Positions 53,291 through 62,882 are shown, numbered from the stretch's first letter. The stretch is DNA of 64,000 nt from a bacterium HR25 (GCA_002898615.1 BEIB01000001.1:1-64000); one strand, 5' to 3'. Made by a program: numbers and translations. The notes: generated by a model not told the origin, from the sequence alone.

Positions 53291-54526
53291 CTAGGGGGTG
53301 CCGCGGGCCCGGCGGCCGGGCCGTGGCTGCCCCAGGGCGGCCGGAGCCGTGTTGCCACCCGTGGCTCCCTTGGCGTACTGGGGCGTCCAGATGAAGACGA
53401 ACTCGTACACGCCGTCCTCAGCCAGATCCTCGCTCCTTATCCCCTCGCCGATGCGGATGCCGTAGCGGAGGAAGAGGAGCTGATGGACGGGGAAAGCGAT
53501 GCCAGAGTGAAGGCCCGGGACCACCTCCAGGCCCCAGGTGTCGCTGCCGATGATGGCCGGCCGGTGGTTCCCCAGGAAGCGGGCCTCCCTCAGGTAGATG
53601 CCGGGCTCGGAACGCAGGTAGCGGCTGGGGTCCAGGCTGGCCAGGTGCGTCCAGCCGGTACGGAAGAGGACCACGTCCCCTGGCCTGATCTGCCCGATAC
53701 CAGCACGCCGCATCGCCTCCCGGATGTCGTCCAGGGTGATGCGATAGTTGTCCCGCAGAATCCTGAGGCCGGAGCCGGTGGTGGAGAGGGCTGAGGTCGC
53801 CCCCTGGGATATCTTGAGGCCCAGGATGTCCAGGAGGATGCCCCGGGTGACGATGGGTCCCATGTGCTCGTTGCCCAGGGCACTGGTGCCCCAGGGCTCG
53901 GTCATCTCCGGCACCGTGTGGCCGTTGTAGTACATGCGGCCCACGCCCACGTGGTTGAGGCCGTCCAGCTGAGTGGCTATCTGGTAGGTGGTACTGAGGC
54001 GCTCCTCGTGGAAGGTGAGGCGGTTGGCCCCCAGGGGCGTGGTGCTGGCCACGATGCCGCCATTCTCCCGGAAGCCCGGGCCCGGCTCGTAGCCGAAGAC
54101 GAAGAGGCGCTGCCTGTACTCGCGAGGTGGCGTGACCGGAAAGGCGGGGAAGCCCTCCACCAGCAGCTCTCCCAGGTTGTAGGTCTTCACCGGGCGGCCG
54201 TTGGCCAGGATGCGTAGGGCCTCCGCCGTCTTCTCCGGCGTCACCTCGTTGAAGGTGCCCCGCTGGTCGCCCAGGCCGTAGGGGCCGGGGAACCAGGCGC
54301 CGTTCTCCACGGCGTCGACGTCGAACATATCGTCCGTGGGCTCTTCGAAGGGGAAGCTGCCGGCGGAGGCGGGCCGGCTGGTCACCGGCGGCAGGCCGGG
54401 GTGCAGGCGGGAGGCGCCGGCGTAGGCCAGGAGGCCAGCCGCCCCGGCCTTCCCCGCCAGCTTGAGGGCCTCGCGACGGCTCACCTTCGTCCCGTAGAGA
54501 TGGGCCAGGAAGTACTCGAACTTCAT
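53291..54526 (-). CDS. Tat-exported cyclase-family (kynurenine formamidase-like) protein
   Basis: Protein of 411 aa. A twin-arginine signal SRREALKLAGKAGAAG is at about 19-34, preceded by an 18-residue extension. The catalytic part belongs to the cyclase family PF04199: TQLDGLNHVG replaces the usual HxGTHxDxPxH metal motif and is followed by YYNG, and RPGDVVLFRTGW and GSDTWGLE are family landmarks. The loss of the first His in THxD (here Gln) resembles a known subgroup. It probably hydrolyses an amide or lactone outside the membrane. The ATG at 54526 follows GGGGGTGG. Confidence 0.82.
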   Translation of the reverse strand: MKFEYFLAHLYGTKVSRREALKLAGKAGAAGLLAYAGASRLHPGLPPVTSRPASAGSFPFEEPTDDMFDVDAVENGAWFPGPYGLGDQRGTFNEVTPEKTAEALRILANGRPVKTYNLGELLVEGFPAFPVTPPREYRQRLFVFGYEPGPGFRENGGIVASTTPLGANRLTFHEERLSTTYQIATQLDGLNHVGVGRMYYNGHTVPEMTEPWGTSALGNEHMGPIVTRGILLDILGLKISQGATSALSTTGSGLRILRDNYRITLDDIREAMRRAGIGQIRPGDVVLFRTGWTHLASLDPSRYLRSEPGIYLREARFLGNHRPAIIGSDTWGLEVVPGLHSGIAFPVHQLLFLRYGIRIGEGIRSEDLAEDGVYEFVFIWTPQYAKGATGGNTAPAALGQPRPGRRARGTP

Positions 54527-54661
54527 ACGTCCACCCCCTTTTCTCTGGACTGTGTCGTGGGGCGCAGCTTCGCTGCTAGGGCTGCTGCTCAGACGGAGGC
54601 TGCGGGTTACGGCTGCCCCTCTCACCCCCTGTTGATATCTGTGGTCAGAATGATACAGTTA

Positions 54662-54690
54662 CAAATAAATACGTCACATAAACCTGTCAA
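54662..54690 (-). promoter_or_regulatory. Candidate promoter for the cyclase-family gene
   Basis: On the - strand a perfect TTGACA (54690-54685) in an unusually AT-rich stretch, with a weak TATTTG 17 nt further. The remaining spacer to the tRNA holds nothing else recognisable. Confidence 0.35.
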
Positions 54691-54817
54691 GAGCTAGGCT
54701 AGCTCAGAAAAGTTGCCTTCGGAGGGGCTACCTGGTTACCGCTGTTGGCCTTCTGGCCGATGTCGGTGGGCTATCTGGCTGTCTGAGGAGAACTGTGCCA
54801 TGCCGACGCAGTAGCCA

Positions 54818-54892
54818 TGGTGGGCGATGGAGGACTCGAACCTCCGACCTTCTCGGTGTAAGCGAGACGCTCTGCCACTGAGCTAATCGCCC
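54818..54892 (-). tRNA. trnV: tRNA-Val (anticodon UAC)
   Basis: A complete 75-nt cloverleaf on the - strand: acceptor GGGCGAT/ATCGCCC, D-arm GCTC/GAGC, anticodon stem TCTCG/CGAGA with loop CTTACAC (anticodon TAC), T-arm GGAGG/CCTCC with TTCGAGT, and an encoded 3' CCA. Confidence 0.96.
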
Positions 54893-54955
54893 ACTGCCAA
54901 GTCCATCCTAGCCAGGGCCTACGCTCCCGGTCAAGCTGCGCCCCGGCGCCTTGCG

Positions 54956-54985
54956 TTGACACTCCACCAGAACAGGGGCTACACT
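54956..54985 (+). promoter_or_regulatory. Promoter of the methylmalonyl-CoA mutase gene
   Basis: TTGACA (54956-54961), an 18-nt spacer and TACACT (54980-54985). Transcription would begin near 54992, which favours the ATG at 55038 over the GTG at 54987. Confidence 0.6.
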
Positions 54986-55037
54986 CGTGGCGAAAGCCCC
55001 TCGACATAGACGAAATCTCGCTTTCTGGGTGGTGGCG

Positions 55038-56717
55038 ATGTCCTCTGCTAAGGGAGAGCAGCGCAGCAAGAGCAAGGCAGACTGGCTAGAGAGGCAGTAC
55101 CGCCCGTCCCTGGAGCAGCTCCCCGAGAGAGAGGAGCCCATGGAGACCTCCTACGGGCAGCCGGTGGAGCCTCTCTATACCCCGGAGGACCTGGACGGCT
55201 GGAGCTATGAGGAGCGGCTGGGCTATCCCGGCGAGTACCCCTACACCCGCGGCATCCGGCCCAGCATGTACCGCGCCCGCTTCTGGACCATGCGCCAGTA
55301 CGCAGGCTTCGGCGATGCCGAGGAGTCCAACCAGCGTTACAAGTATCTGCTCTCCCAGGGCCAGACCGGCCTCTCCGTTGCCTTCGACCTGCCCACCCAG
55401 ATAGGCTACGACTCCGATGACCCCATGGCCGAGGGGGAGGTGGGTAAGGTGGGGGTGGCTATCTCCTCCCTGGCCGATATGGAGCTCCTCTTCAAGGACA
55501 TCCCCCTGGAGAAGGTCACCACCTCCATGACCATCAACGCCACGGCGGCCATCCTGCTGGCCCTCTACGTGGCGGTGGCCAAGAAGCAGGGGGCGGACCT
55601 GCGGAAGATCAGCGGCACCATCCAGAACGATATCCTGAAGGAGTACATCGCCCGCGGCACCTACATCTTCCCCCCCAAGCCGTCCATGCGCCTGATAACG
55701 GACATCTTCGCCTGGTGTAAGGACAACCTGCCCCGCTGGAACACCATCAGCATCAGCGGCTACCACATGCGGGAGGCCGGCTGCACGGCTGTGCAGGAGG
55801 TGGCCTTCACCTTCGCCAACGCCATCGCCTACGTGCAGGCCGCCCTGGACGCTGGCCTGGAGATAGACGAGTTCGCCCCCCGCCTCTCCTTTTTCTTCGC
55901 CGCCTACACCAACCTGCTGGAGGAAGTGGCCAAGTTCCGGGCAGCCCGGCGCCTCTGGGCCCGCATCATGAAGGAGCGCTTCGGCGCCCGGGACCCCCAG
56001 TCTCTCATGCTCCGCTTCCACACCCAGACCGGGGGCGCCACCCTCACCGCCCAGCAGCCGGAGAACAATATCATCCGCACCGCCATCCAGGCGCTGGCGG
56101 CGGTGCTGGGAGGCACCCAGTCCCTCCATACCAACTCCTGGGACGAGGCGCTGGCCCTCCCCAGCGAGCGGGCGGTCCAGGTGGCCCTGCGCACCCAGCA
56201 GATCATCGCCTACGAGTCCGGCGTGGCCGATGCCATAGACCCGCTGGGCGGCTCCTACTACTTGGAGAAGCTCACCGACCAGATAGAAGAGGAGGCGCAG
56301 CGCTACATCGACCGTATAGACGACATGGGGGGCGCCCTGGCCGCCATCGAGATGGGCTACCAGCAGCGGGAGATCCAGGAGGCGGCCTGGCGCTTCCAGC
56401 AGCAGGTGGAGGCCGGTAAGCGGGTGGTGGTGGGGGTCAACCGCTTCCGCACCGCCGAGGACGGCCCGCCCGGCGAGATCCTGCGGGTGCGGCCGGAGGT
56501 GGTCAAGCGGCAACTGGAGCGGCTGCGGCGCGTCAGGGCGGAGCGGGACAACGCCCGCGTCCAGTCCCTCCTGGGGAAGCTGGAGGAGGCCGCCCGCTCC
56601 GACGCTAACATGATGCCGGTGCTCATCGAGTGCGTGGAGAACTACGTCACCGTAGGCGAGATCTGCCGCGTCCTGCGCCAGGTCTGGGGCGAGCAGCGGG
56701 AGTTCATGGTCTTCTAG
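55038..56717 (+). CDS. Methylmalonyl-CoA mutase, large (substrate-binding) subunit
   Basis: Protein of 559 aa that, with its B12 subunit, interconverts methylmalonyl-CoA and succinyl-CoA. The TIM-barrel landmarks are [12 protein letters not shown] (67-78), [34 protein letters not shown] and [11 protein letters not shown] with His243. It lacks the C-terminal B12 domain, which is encoded separately at 58201-58622. The start was set by the promoter; a GTG at 54987 is possible. Confidence 0.94.
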   Translation: MSSAKGEQRSKSKADWLERQYRPSLEQLPEREEPMETSYGQPVEPLYTPEDLDGWSYEERLGYPGEYPYTRGIRPSMYRARFWTMRQYAGFGDAEESNQRYKYLLSQGQTGLSVAFDLPTQIGYDSDDPMAEGEVGKVGVAISSLADMELLFKDIPLEKVTTSMTINATAAILLALYVAVAKKQGADLRKISGTIQNDILKEYIARGTYIFPPKPSMRLITDIFAWCKDNLPRWNTISISGYHMREAGCTAVQEVAFTFANAIAYVQAALDAGLEIDEFAPRLSFFFAAYTNLLEEVAKFRAARRLWARIMKERFGARDPQSLMLRFHTQTGGATLTAQQPENNIIRTAIQALAAVLGGTQSLHTNSWDEALALPSERAVQVALRTQQIIAYESGVADAIDPLGGSYYLEKLTDQIEEEAQRYIDRIDDMGGALAAIEMGYQQREIQEAAWRFQQQVEAGKRVVVGVNRFRTAEDGPPGEILRVRPEVVKRQLERLRRVRAERDNARVQSLLGKLEEAARSDANMMPVLIECVENYVTVGEICRVLRQVWGEQREFMVF

Positions 56718-56814
56718 CCTGGCCCGCCCCAAGGAGAACGAGAGGAGCTGGGAACCGCACCCCGTGGCCGGCCGGGCCGCGCTGGTGTGCCCTATCACCC
56801 GCCGGGAGGTAGTC

Positions 56815-57273
56815 ATGGGCAAGCAGGAGCTCATAGCCGAGGCCGAAGAGACCTTCCAGCAGCTATGGCAGGCCGTCAGTGCCCTGCCGGAGGAGGCGGC
56901 CACCCGGCCCTGGCTGGGCGAGTGGTCGGTCAAGGACGTCCTGGCCCACATCGCTGGCTGGCACCGCGAGATGGCCGGCGTCTTGGAGCGGATGGCCCGG
57001 GGCGAGCGCCCGGTGCCCGAGGGCGTGGACTACAACGACACCGATGGCTGGAACGCTCGCTTCGCCCAGGCCCACAAAGGGACCCCCTGGCCCCAGATGC
57101 TGGCGGAGCTGCGCGCCAGCAAGGAGGCCTTCCTGGCCGCCGCCCGTCAGGTGCCGGACGACCGCTTCGAGGAGGGGCGGGCGGCCCACCGCATCATGCA
57201 GGGCACCGGCACCCGCCACTACCGCGAGCACCTGGAGCAGATAGCCGAATGGCGTCAGAGGGAAGGGCTTTGA
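56815..57273 (+). CDS. DinB-superfamily protein
   Basis: Protein of 152 aa with the four-helix DinB fold. Metal-binding candidates are the histidines of VLAHIAGWHREM and HYREHLEQI. The family includes thiol-dependent S-transferases, but no specific activity can be assigned. GGGAGGTAGTC precedes the ATG. Its stop overlaps the TTG start of the epimerase gene, so it is part of the methylmalonyl-CoA operon. Confidence 0.82.
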   Translation: MGKQELIAEAEETFQQLWQAVSALPEEAATRPWLGEWSVKDVLAHIAGWHREMAGVLERMARGERPVPEGVDYNDTDGWNARFAQAHKGTPWPQMLAELRASKEAFLAAARQVPDDRFEEGRAAHRIMQGTGTRHYREHLEQIAEWRQREGL

Positions 57274-58073
57274 TCAAGAAGGTTCATCACATAGGCATCG
57301 CCGTGGCCGACCTGGCGGCCAGCCTCGGTTTCTACCGTGACGTGCTGGGCCTCCCTTTCCACAAGGAGGCGGAGGTCAAGGAGCAGGGCGTCCGGGCGGC
57401 CCTCCTCCTGGCGGGGGAGAGCGAGATAGAGCTGCTGGAGCCCACCGCGCCGGAGACGCCGGTGGGCCGCTTCCTGGCCCGCCGGGGCGGCGGTCTTCAC
57501 CACATCTGCTTCGAGGTGGAGGACGTGGCCGCGGAGCTGGCCGCCCTCAAGGCCCGCGGCGTGGAGCTGGTGGACCAGGAGCCCCGCCAGGGGCTGGCCG
57601 GCATCATCGCCTTTCTCCACCCGCGTGCCCACCGCGGCGTACTGGTGGAGCTGGCCCGTCCTCCGCAGGAGGAACGCCACGCCGCCCCCTCGCCCCTGGT
57701 AAGGCGGCTCCGCTACGTCCTCATCGGCGCCGAAGACCCGGCCGATGCCCTGGCCCGCTACGAGGCGAACCTGGGCCTCCGGGCGGCGGCGAGCGGGGAC
57801 GGCCCGGCGGGGCAGGTGACGGTGGGGGAGTCCCTCCTCCTCGTCCTCACCGCCGAAGAGGCGCGGCCCCACCTGCCGGTGGGCACGGAGGCGGGGGAGG
57901 GGCTGCTGGCCCTGGGCCTGGAGGTGGGCGACCTGGAGGCGGCCGTGGAGCACCTCCGGCAGCGGGGCGTGGAGGTATCCGCCCCGGCCCCGGGCATCCT
58001 GCCGGGGACGCGGGCCGCCAGCGTGGCCCCCGCGGCCAGCCACGGCGTCCCTCTCCACCTGGTGGGGACCTAG
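57270..58073 (+). CDS. mce: Methylmalonyl-CoA epimerase fused to a second VOC domain
   Basis: Protein of 267 aa. Residues 1-132 form a standard epimerase (KKVHHIGIAV with His7, IELLEP, GGGLHHICFEV with His78, VLVELA with Glu127), which converts (S)- to (R)-methylmalonyl-CoA. Residues 145-267 form a second glyoxalase/VOC-like domain (RLRYVLIGAEDPADALARYE) with few metal ligands, probably structural or regulatory. Epimerases are normally about 135-150 aa. The TTG start overlaps the DinB stop. Confidence 0.86.
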   Translation: MIKKVHHIGIAVADLAASLGFYRDVLGLPFHKEAEVKEQGVRAALLLAGESEIELLEPTAPETPVGRFLARRGGGLHHICFEVEDVAAELAALKARGVELVDQEPRQGLAGIIAFLHPRAHRGVLVELARPPQEERHAAPSPLVRRLRYVLIGAEDPADALARYEANLGLRAAASGDGPAGQVTVGESLLLVLTAEEARPHLPVGTEAGEGLLALGLEVGDLEAAVEHLRQRGVEVSAPAPGILPGTRAASVAPAASHGVPLHLVGT

Positions 58074-58120
58074 GCCGGGCCTCCCGGGGGCGACGTCCCC
58101 ACGCAGGCGCGTCTGTTGCA

Positions 58121-58161
58121 GCCCCCGGGGGAGCGGGGACGGCCCCGCTCCTGCGGGGGGC
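58121..58161 (+). terminator. Long GC hairpin after the epimerase gene
   Basis: Inner perfect 9-bp stem (58130-58138 with 58143-58151) and an outer 6-bp stem (58121-58126 with 58156-58161). It separates the epimerase from the B12 subunit, which has its own -10. Confidence 0.65.
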
Positions 58162-58171
58162 AGCCATACTA

Positions 58172-58177
58172 TATAAT
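58172..58177 (+). promoter_or_regulatory. TATAAT -10 before the B12-subunit gene
   Basis: Perfect TATAAT followed by CGGCC; AGGAGG and the ATG at 58201 follow. No clear -35. A similar ATATAATCGGC occurs at 59572. Confidence 0.45.
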
Positions 58178-58200
58178 CGGCCCTAGGAGGGAGTGGCCCA

Positions 58201-58622
58201 TGACGCAGGAGCGCAAGGTAAAGATCGTCATCGCCAAGCCTGGGCTGGACGGACACGACCGCGGCGCCAAGGTGGTGGCCCGCGCCCTGCGGGACGCTGG
58301 CTTCGAGGTGGTATACACCGGGATCCGGCAGACGCCGGAGATGATCGCCGAGACGGCCCTGCAGGAGGACGCCGATGCCGTCGGCCTCTCCATCCTCTCG
58401 GGGGCGCACCTGGAACTCTTCCCCCGCGTCGTGGAGGAGCTCCGGAAGCGGGGCCTGGACGATGTCGTCCTCTTCGGCGGTGGCATCATCCCCCAGGAGG
58501 ACATACCGGAGCTGGAGCGCGTGGGCTTCAAGGCCATATTCGGACCTGGCACCTCCACCGAGGAGATCGTCGAGTGGGTGAGACAGAACGTCCGGCCGCG
58601 GGGAGTGGGAGTGAAGTCGTGA
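58201..58622 (+). CDS. Methylmalonyl-CoA mutase, B12-binding subunit
   Basis: Protein of 140 aa, a free-standing cobalamin-binding domain. The base-off/His-on motif is LDGHDRG (Asp17, His19, Gly22), followed by LSILSGAH and LFGGGIIP. It completes the mutase encoded by 55038-56717. AGGAGG precedes the ATG. Its stop overlaps the GTG start of meaB. Confidence 0.95.
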
Positions 58623-59569
58623 TCCGAGAGCTGGTGGATAACGCCCTGGGCGGCGACAGGCGGTCGCTGGCCCGCCTGTTGAGCCTGGTGGAGAACGGTT
58701 ACTCCGAGGGGCGAGAGGCGCTGCGCCTCCTTTACAGGCACACCGGACGGGCCCATGTGGTGGGCATCACCGGCGGCGCCGGGGCCGGCAAGAGCACCCT
58801 CATCTTCGCCCTGGCCCGGGAGCTGCGAAAGCGGGGGCTCACCGTGGGTGTGGTGGCGGTGGACCCCACCAGCCCCTTCACCCAGGGCGCCCTCCTGGGA
58901 GACCGCGTACGTATGCAGGGGCTTACCTCGGACCCCGGCGTGTTCATCCGCAGCATGGCCAGTCGGGGCGCCGTGGGCGGCCTGGCCCCCGCCACCCTGG
59001 ACGTGGTCACCGTCCTAGACGCCGTGGGACGGGACGTCATCATCGTGGAGACGGTGGGGGCCGGCCAGGACGAGGTAGAGATAATGGACGCTGCCCACAC
59101 GGTGGTGGTGGTCGTCGTTCCTGGCACGGGAGACGAGATACAGGCCATCAAGGCGGGCATCCTGGAGATCGCCCACATCCTGACCGTCAACAAGGCCGAC
59201 CTCCCCCGCGCCGACCTACTGGCCAACTACCTGGCGGAGTTCGTCAACCTGGAGAAGGGGGATGGCTGGCGAGTGCCCATAGTGAAGACGGTGGCCATCA
59301 AGGAGGGAGGAGTGACGGAGCTGGTGGAGGCGCTGGAGACGCACCGCCGCCATCTGGAGCAGTCCCCGGCCCGGGAGGAGATGGAGACGGAGCGGGCCCG
59401 GCGCCGTCTGCTGACTGCCCTCCGCTCCCAGTTGTGGGAGCGGTCTTTGCGCATCGCCCAGAGGGACGGTGCCCTGGAAGGGCTGGCGCGGGCCATCGCC
59501 GCCCGCGAGATGGACCCCTACACCGCCGCTGCTGGCCTGCTGGAGTCTGCCCTTCGCCCCGAGAGCTAG
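58619..59569 (+). CDS. meaB: Methylmalonyl-CoA mutase GTPase chaperone (MeaB/ArgK)
   Basis: Protein of 316 aa. A G3E-family GTPase that protects and reactivates the mutase. Walker [10 protein letters not shown] is at 52-60, followed by [19 protein letters not shown], the [10 protein letters not shown] switch and the guanine-specificity motif NKAD. The GTG start at 58619 overlaps the B12-subunit stop, so synthesis is coupled. Confidence 0.95.
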   Translation: MIRELVDNALGGDRRSLARLLSLVENGYSEGREALRLLYRHTGRAHVVGITGGAGAGKSTLIFALARELRKRGLTVGVVAVDPTSPFTQGALLGDRVRMQGLTSDPGVFIRSMASRGAVGGLAPATLDVVTVLDAVGRDVIIVETVGAGQDEVEIMDAAHTVVVVVVPGTGDEIQAIKAGILEIAHILTVNKADLPRADLLANYLAEFVNLEKGDGWRVPIVKTVAIKEGGVTELVEALETHRRHLEQSPAREEMETERARRRLLTALRSQLWERSLRIAQRDGALEGLARAIAAREMDPYTAAAGLLESALRPES

Positions 59570-59572
59570 GCA

Positions 59573-59578
59573 TATAAT
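59573..59578 (+). promoter_or_regulatory. TATAAT -10 before the CorC-family gene
   Basis: Perfect TATAAT followed by CGGCG in the 50-nt gap after meaB. Confidence 0.4.
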
Positions 59579-59619
59579 CGGCGTGAACGGCCGGGCACTT
59601 CGGGCGGAGCGCACCGCCG

Positions 59620-60969
59620 ATGCTCACCCCTGAGCTGGGCCTCTCTACCCCATCCTATTCGCTGCAGGAGGGTAGCACCTTCCAGGTGAGCGGCATCCCT
59701 ACCCCGGCGGCCGCTCTCATCCTGGGCATCAGCCTCTTCTCCTTCGCCCTGGTGAACGGGCTGGAGATCGCCGTGGTGGCCGCCAACCGCATACGGGTGC
59801 GCCACCTGATGGAGCAGGGGAGCCGCTCCGCCCTGGCCCTCCACCGCCTCCAGTTGGCCCGGGAGCGCTTCTTCACTCTGGTCATCCTCCTGCAGAACCT
59901 GGCCATCATCCTGGCCTCCATAGCCAGCAGCGTCCTGACGGCGCAGGCCCTGGGGGGGATAGGCGGCCTGGTGCTGGGCGTGGGCGTCCTCACCATCGGT
60001 GTGGCCATCCTGGGGGAGGTGCTTCCCAAGGTGCTGGCGGCCCACGCCGGAGAGCGCTTCGCCCTGGTGATGGCCCGCCCTCTGGAGGCCCTGCTGTGGC
60101 TCCTCCAGCCGGTGGTGGCCCCCCTGGCGGCGGCCCCCACCATCGTCTCCCGCCTCCTCCTGGGCAGGGCATACGAGGAGGGCCCCACGGTGACGGAGGC
60201 GGAGCTGCGCACCCTCATCGATATCAGCGTGGAGGAGGGGGCCGTAGAAGAGAAGGAGGCGCGGCTCCTGGAGCGGGTCTTCCGCTTCGGCGACAAACGG
60301 GTGGGGGAGGTCATGGTGCCCCGCACCGAGATCGTCTGGGTAGAGAGGGGGACTACGCTGTCCGAGTTCTTCAAGATCTTCGTGGAGACGCCCCACACCC
60401 GCTTCCCGGTCTACCAGGAGAGCGTCGACAACGTCGTCGGCATCGTCAACATCAAGGACGTACTGCGAGGCCTGGCCCTGGGGGAGCTGACCGGGGACAG
60501 TCCCATAGACTGGTGCATGCGGCCGGCCCTCTTCGTCCCCGAGAGCAAGCGGGTGGGCGACCTCTTCGCCGAGATGCAGAACGCTGGCCAGCAGATGGCG
60601 GTGGTGGTGGACGAGTTCGGCGGGACGGCGGGCCTGGTGACGGTGGAGATGCTGCTGGAGGAGCTGGTGGGCGCCGTCAGCGACGAGCTGCGCCCTCACC
60701 AGCCGGAGTTCGTGACCCTGGACGAGCGCACCTACCGCCTGGACGGCGGGATGTCCGTGGACGACGCTAACCAGCAGCTAGGGCTCGGCCTCCCTGAGGG
60801 GGACTACGAGACGGTGGCCGGCTTCATCCTGGACCATCTGGGCCGCATCCCGGAGGAGGGGGAGCAGTTCGTCTATAATGGCCTGCGCTTCGCCATCACC
60901 CGTATGCTGGGCCGTAAGATAGAGGAGGTGACGGTGACCAGACTGAGCGAAGGGGGAGGCAGCTCATGA
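59620..60969 (+). CDS. CNNM/CorC (hemolysin C) family membrane protein
   Basis: Protein of 449 aa. An N-terminal DUF21/CNNM domain with four hydrophobic helices (about 28-160) includes [15 protein letters not shown] pair follows ([11 protein letters not shown] and [20 protein letters not shown]), then a C-terminal CorC_HlyC domain (about 360-445; [19 protein letters not shown]). Family members are linked to Mg2+/Co2+ or Na+ transport. It ends in an ATGA overlap with the next gene. Confidence 0.92.
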   Translation: MLTPELGLSTPSYSLQEGSTFQVSGIPTPAAALILGISLFSFALVNGLEIAVVAANRIRVRHLMEQGSRSALALHRLQLARERFFTLVILLQNLAIILASIASSVLTAQALGGIGGLVLGVGVLTIGVAILGEVLPKVLAAHAGERFALVMARPLEALLWLLQPVVAPLAAAPTIVSRLLLGRAYEEGPTVTEAELRTLIDISVEEGAVEEKEARLLERVFRFGDKRVGEVMVPRTEIVWVERGTTLSEFFKIFVETPHTRFPVYQESVDNVVGIVNIKDVLRGLALGELTGDSPIDWCMRPALFVPESKRVGDLFAEMQNAGQQMAVVVDEFGGTAGLVTVEMLLEELVGAVSDELRPHQPEFVTLDERTYRLDGGMSVDDANQQLGLGLPEGDYETVAGFILDHLGRIPEEGEQFVYNGLRFAITRMLGRKIEEVTVTRLSEGGGSS

Positions 60970-61667
60970 ACCTCAAGGTGCAGCGCCTCCGGGCTACCTT
61001 CCGGCGGGGCGACTCCGTCAAATATCTGGCCCACCTAGACCTCATGCGCTACTGGGAGCGGGCCCTGCGGCGGGCGGGCGTCCCCCTCTCCTACTCCGAG
61101 GGCCACAGCCCCACCCCCCGCCTCTCCCTGGCCGCCCCCCTCCCGGTGGGCGTCACCTCCTCCTGCGAGCTGATGGACGTCTTCCTCTACCGGCGTATGG
61201 CGCTGCGCGACTTCCTGAAGCAGGTCAACACCAAGGTGGTCCCGGGCACCGAAGTACTGACGGTGCGAGAGGTGGGCCTGCGGGAGCCCTCTTTGCAGTC
61301 CCTGGTGCGCTGGGCCGAGTACCGCGTGGAGGTGGCCCGAGAGGGGCGCTCCCGCCAGGAGCTGGAGGAGCGGGTGGAGCGGCTGCTGGCCCTGGACTCC
61401 CTCCCCTGGCAGCACCTGCGGGACGGCCAGGTGCGCCGCTACGACCTGCGCGCCCTGGTCTACGACCTCTGGCTGGAGGAAGAGACGGAGGAGAGCTTCA
61501 TCCTGGGTATGCGCCTGCGCACCGACCAACAGACGGCGGGCCGGGCGGAGCAGGTGACGGCCGCCCTCGGCTTCGCCGGGCCGCCGCTGCGCATACACCG
61601 GGCTCGCCTGTTCGTGGAGGAGACGCCGCGGGCCACCCGGGCCTTCCGGCGCCTGGGAGAGATGTAG
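60966..61667 (+). CDS. TIGR03936/DUF2344 protein (radical-SAM-associated)
   Basis: Protein of 233 aa. RATFRRGDSVKYLAHLDLMRYWERALRRAGVPLSYSEGHSPTPRLSLAAPLPVGVTS is the family hallmark. In most genomes this domain sits next to or is fused to a B12-binding radical SAM protein of the tRNA/rRNA-modification type; no such gene is adjacent here. ATG start overlaps the corC stop. Confidence 0.9.
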   Translation: MNLKVQRLRATFRRGDSVKYLAHLDLMRYWERALRRAGVPLSYSEGHSPTPRLSLAAPLPVGVTSSCELMDVFLYRRMALRDFLKQVNTKVVPGTEVLTVREVGLREPSLQSLVRWAEYRVEVAREGRSRQELEERVERLLALDSLPWQHLRDGQVRRYDLRALVYDLWLEEETEESFILGMRLRTDQQTAGRAEQVTAALGFAGPPLRIHRARLFVEETPRATRAFRRLGEM

Positions 61668-61684
61668 GTAGCCCCGTCGTCCCC

Positions 61685-61690
61685 TATAAT
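61685..61690 (+). promoter_or_regulatory. TATAAT -10 before the RpiB-like gene
   Basis: Perfect TATAAT immediately followed by GGAGG and the start codon region of the RpiB-like gene. Confidence 0.4.
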
Positions 61691-61704
61691 GGAGGCCGTA
61701 GGGG

Positions 61705-62169
61705 GTGTCCCTGGAGATGCGCATAGCGCTGGGCAGCGACGAGAAGACCATCCTGACGGACTACCTGGTGGAGGAGCTGCGACGCCGCGGTCTGGAGGTG
61801 GAGCTCTTCGGTCCCCTGCGGGGGGAGTCCGTCCAGTGGGCAGAGGTGGCGCGCCAGGTGGCGGAGGCCGTGGCCTCCGGCCGGGCAGACCAGGGGATAC
61901 TGTGCTGCTGGACCGGCACCGGGGTCTCCATCGCCGCCAACAAGGTGCCCGGCGTGCGGGCGGCCCTCTGCCACGACGCCGAGACGGCCCGCGGGGCGCG
62001 GGCCTGGAACCGGGCCAACGTCCTCTGTCTGAGCCTTCGCTCCACCGCCCCTGCCGTGGCCAGGGAGATCCTGGACGCCTGGTTCAGCACCGAGCCCGAC
62101 CCCTCCGAGGCGGAGAACGTGGCCCGGGTGGAGGAGATGGACCGCCTCTACAGGGACGTCAGGGCCTGA
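61705..62169 (+). CDS. RpiB/LacAB-family sugar-phosphate isomerase, divergent active site
   Basis: Protein of 154 aa (GTG 61705; ATG 61717 possible). The RpiB fold is clear from GILCCWTGTGVSIAANKVPG and NRANVLCLSLR. The catalytic Cys is kept (Cys68), but the residue after it is Trp69 instead of Gly; GSDH at the N-terminus is GSDE (Glu13), and the His of the RxHN motif is Trp101. It therefore belongs to a distinct subgroup whose substrate is probably not ribose 5-phosphate. Confidence 0.82.
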   Translation: MSLEMRIALGSDEKTILTDYLVEELRRRGLEVELFGPLRGESVQWAEVARQVAEAVASGRADQGILCCWTGTGVSIAANKVPGVRAALCHDAETARGARAWNRANVLCLSLRSTAPAVAREILDAWFSTEPDPSEAENVARVEEMDRLYRDVRA

Positions 62170-62192
62170 CGACACCGATGGAGAGACGCTAG

Positions 62193-62882
62193 TTGTCCCG
62201 CCGCGAGCGACGTCGTTCCCGGAGGGCCCGGCAGGCCAGGCAGGAGAAGGCCCCCCTCATCTGGCAGCGCAGCGGCCCCGCCCCCAAGGGCAGAGGCGCC
62301 GCCCCCCAGCCGAAGGTGGCCAAAGGCGGAGGTGGTTTCTATATTCCGCCCTGGCTGCCGGTGGCCGGGATCATCGTCGCCGTGGTGGCCATCTTCCTGG
62401 GGCTCGTGCTCTTCCGCGAGACCTCCACGGCCAGCCCCCGTATAGGCGACCACTGGCACGCCGCCTACGAGATCATCATCTGTGGCACCCGTCAGCCCCC
62501 TCTGCCCTCATTCCCGGGTGGCGTCCACACCCACGGCGATGGCTACATCCACCTGCACCCCCAGTTCGCCAGCGAGGAAGGGCGAGGGGCCAGCCTGGTG
62601 CGGTTCTTCGAGTACGCCGGCCGTGCCCTGGGCTCCGGCGGCGTCCTGACCCGGGACACTCTGCAGGTGCCGGGGGACCCGCGGGTCTTCCGCAACGGCG
62701 ACATCTGCCAGGAAGGGCCGGACCAGGGCCAGCCGGGTGTGGTCCAGGTCTTCGTCAACGGAGAGCGCCGGCTGGACTTTGAGGACTACGTCCCCCGCGA
62801 CGGGGACAGAGTGCAGATAGTCTTCGGCCCGGAGAGGGCGGCGCCCACGCCGTCTGGCTCGCCAGCGCCAGCGCCGGACTAG
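62193..62882 (+). CDS. Membrane-anchored His-rich extracytoplasmic protein
   Basis: Protein of 229 aa. A very basic 45-residue N-terminus leads into one membrane helix (about 52-75). The external domain carries clustered histidines (GDHWHAAYEI, GGVHTHGDGYIHLHP) and a Cys pair (IIICG, GDICQ), which suggests metal binding, and ends in a Pro/Ala/Ser tail. The family is seen in other Chloroflexota and Actinobacteria but has no known function. TTG start at 62193, so the exact start is uncertain. Confidence 0.65.
   Translation: MSRRERRRSRRARQARQEKAPLIWQRSGPAPKGRGAAPQPKVAKGGGGFYIPPWLPVAGIIVAVVAIFLGLVLFRETSTASPRIGDHWHAAYEIIICGTRQPPLPSFPGGVHTHGDGYIHLHPQFASEEGRGASLVRFFEYAGRALGSGGVLTRDTLQVPGDPRVFRNGDICQEGPDQGQPGVVQVFVNGERRLDFEDYVPRDGDRVQIVFGPERAAPTPSGSPAPAPD

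Noticed and set aside
54893..55037. Cobalamin riboswitch upstream of the mutase
   Set aside because: The spacer after the tRNA is short, holds a normal promoter, and shows no B12-box-like structure.
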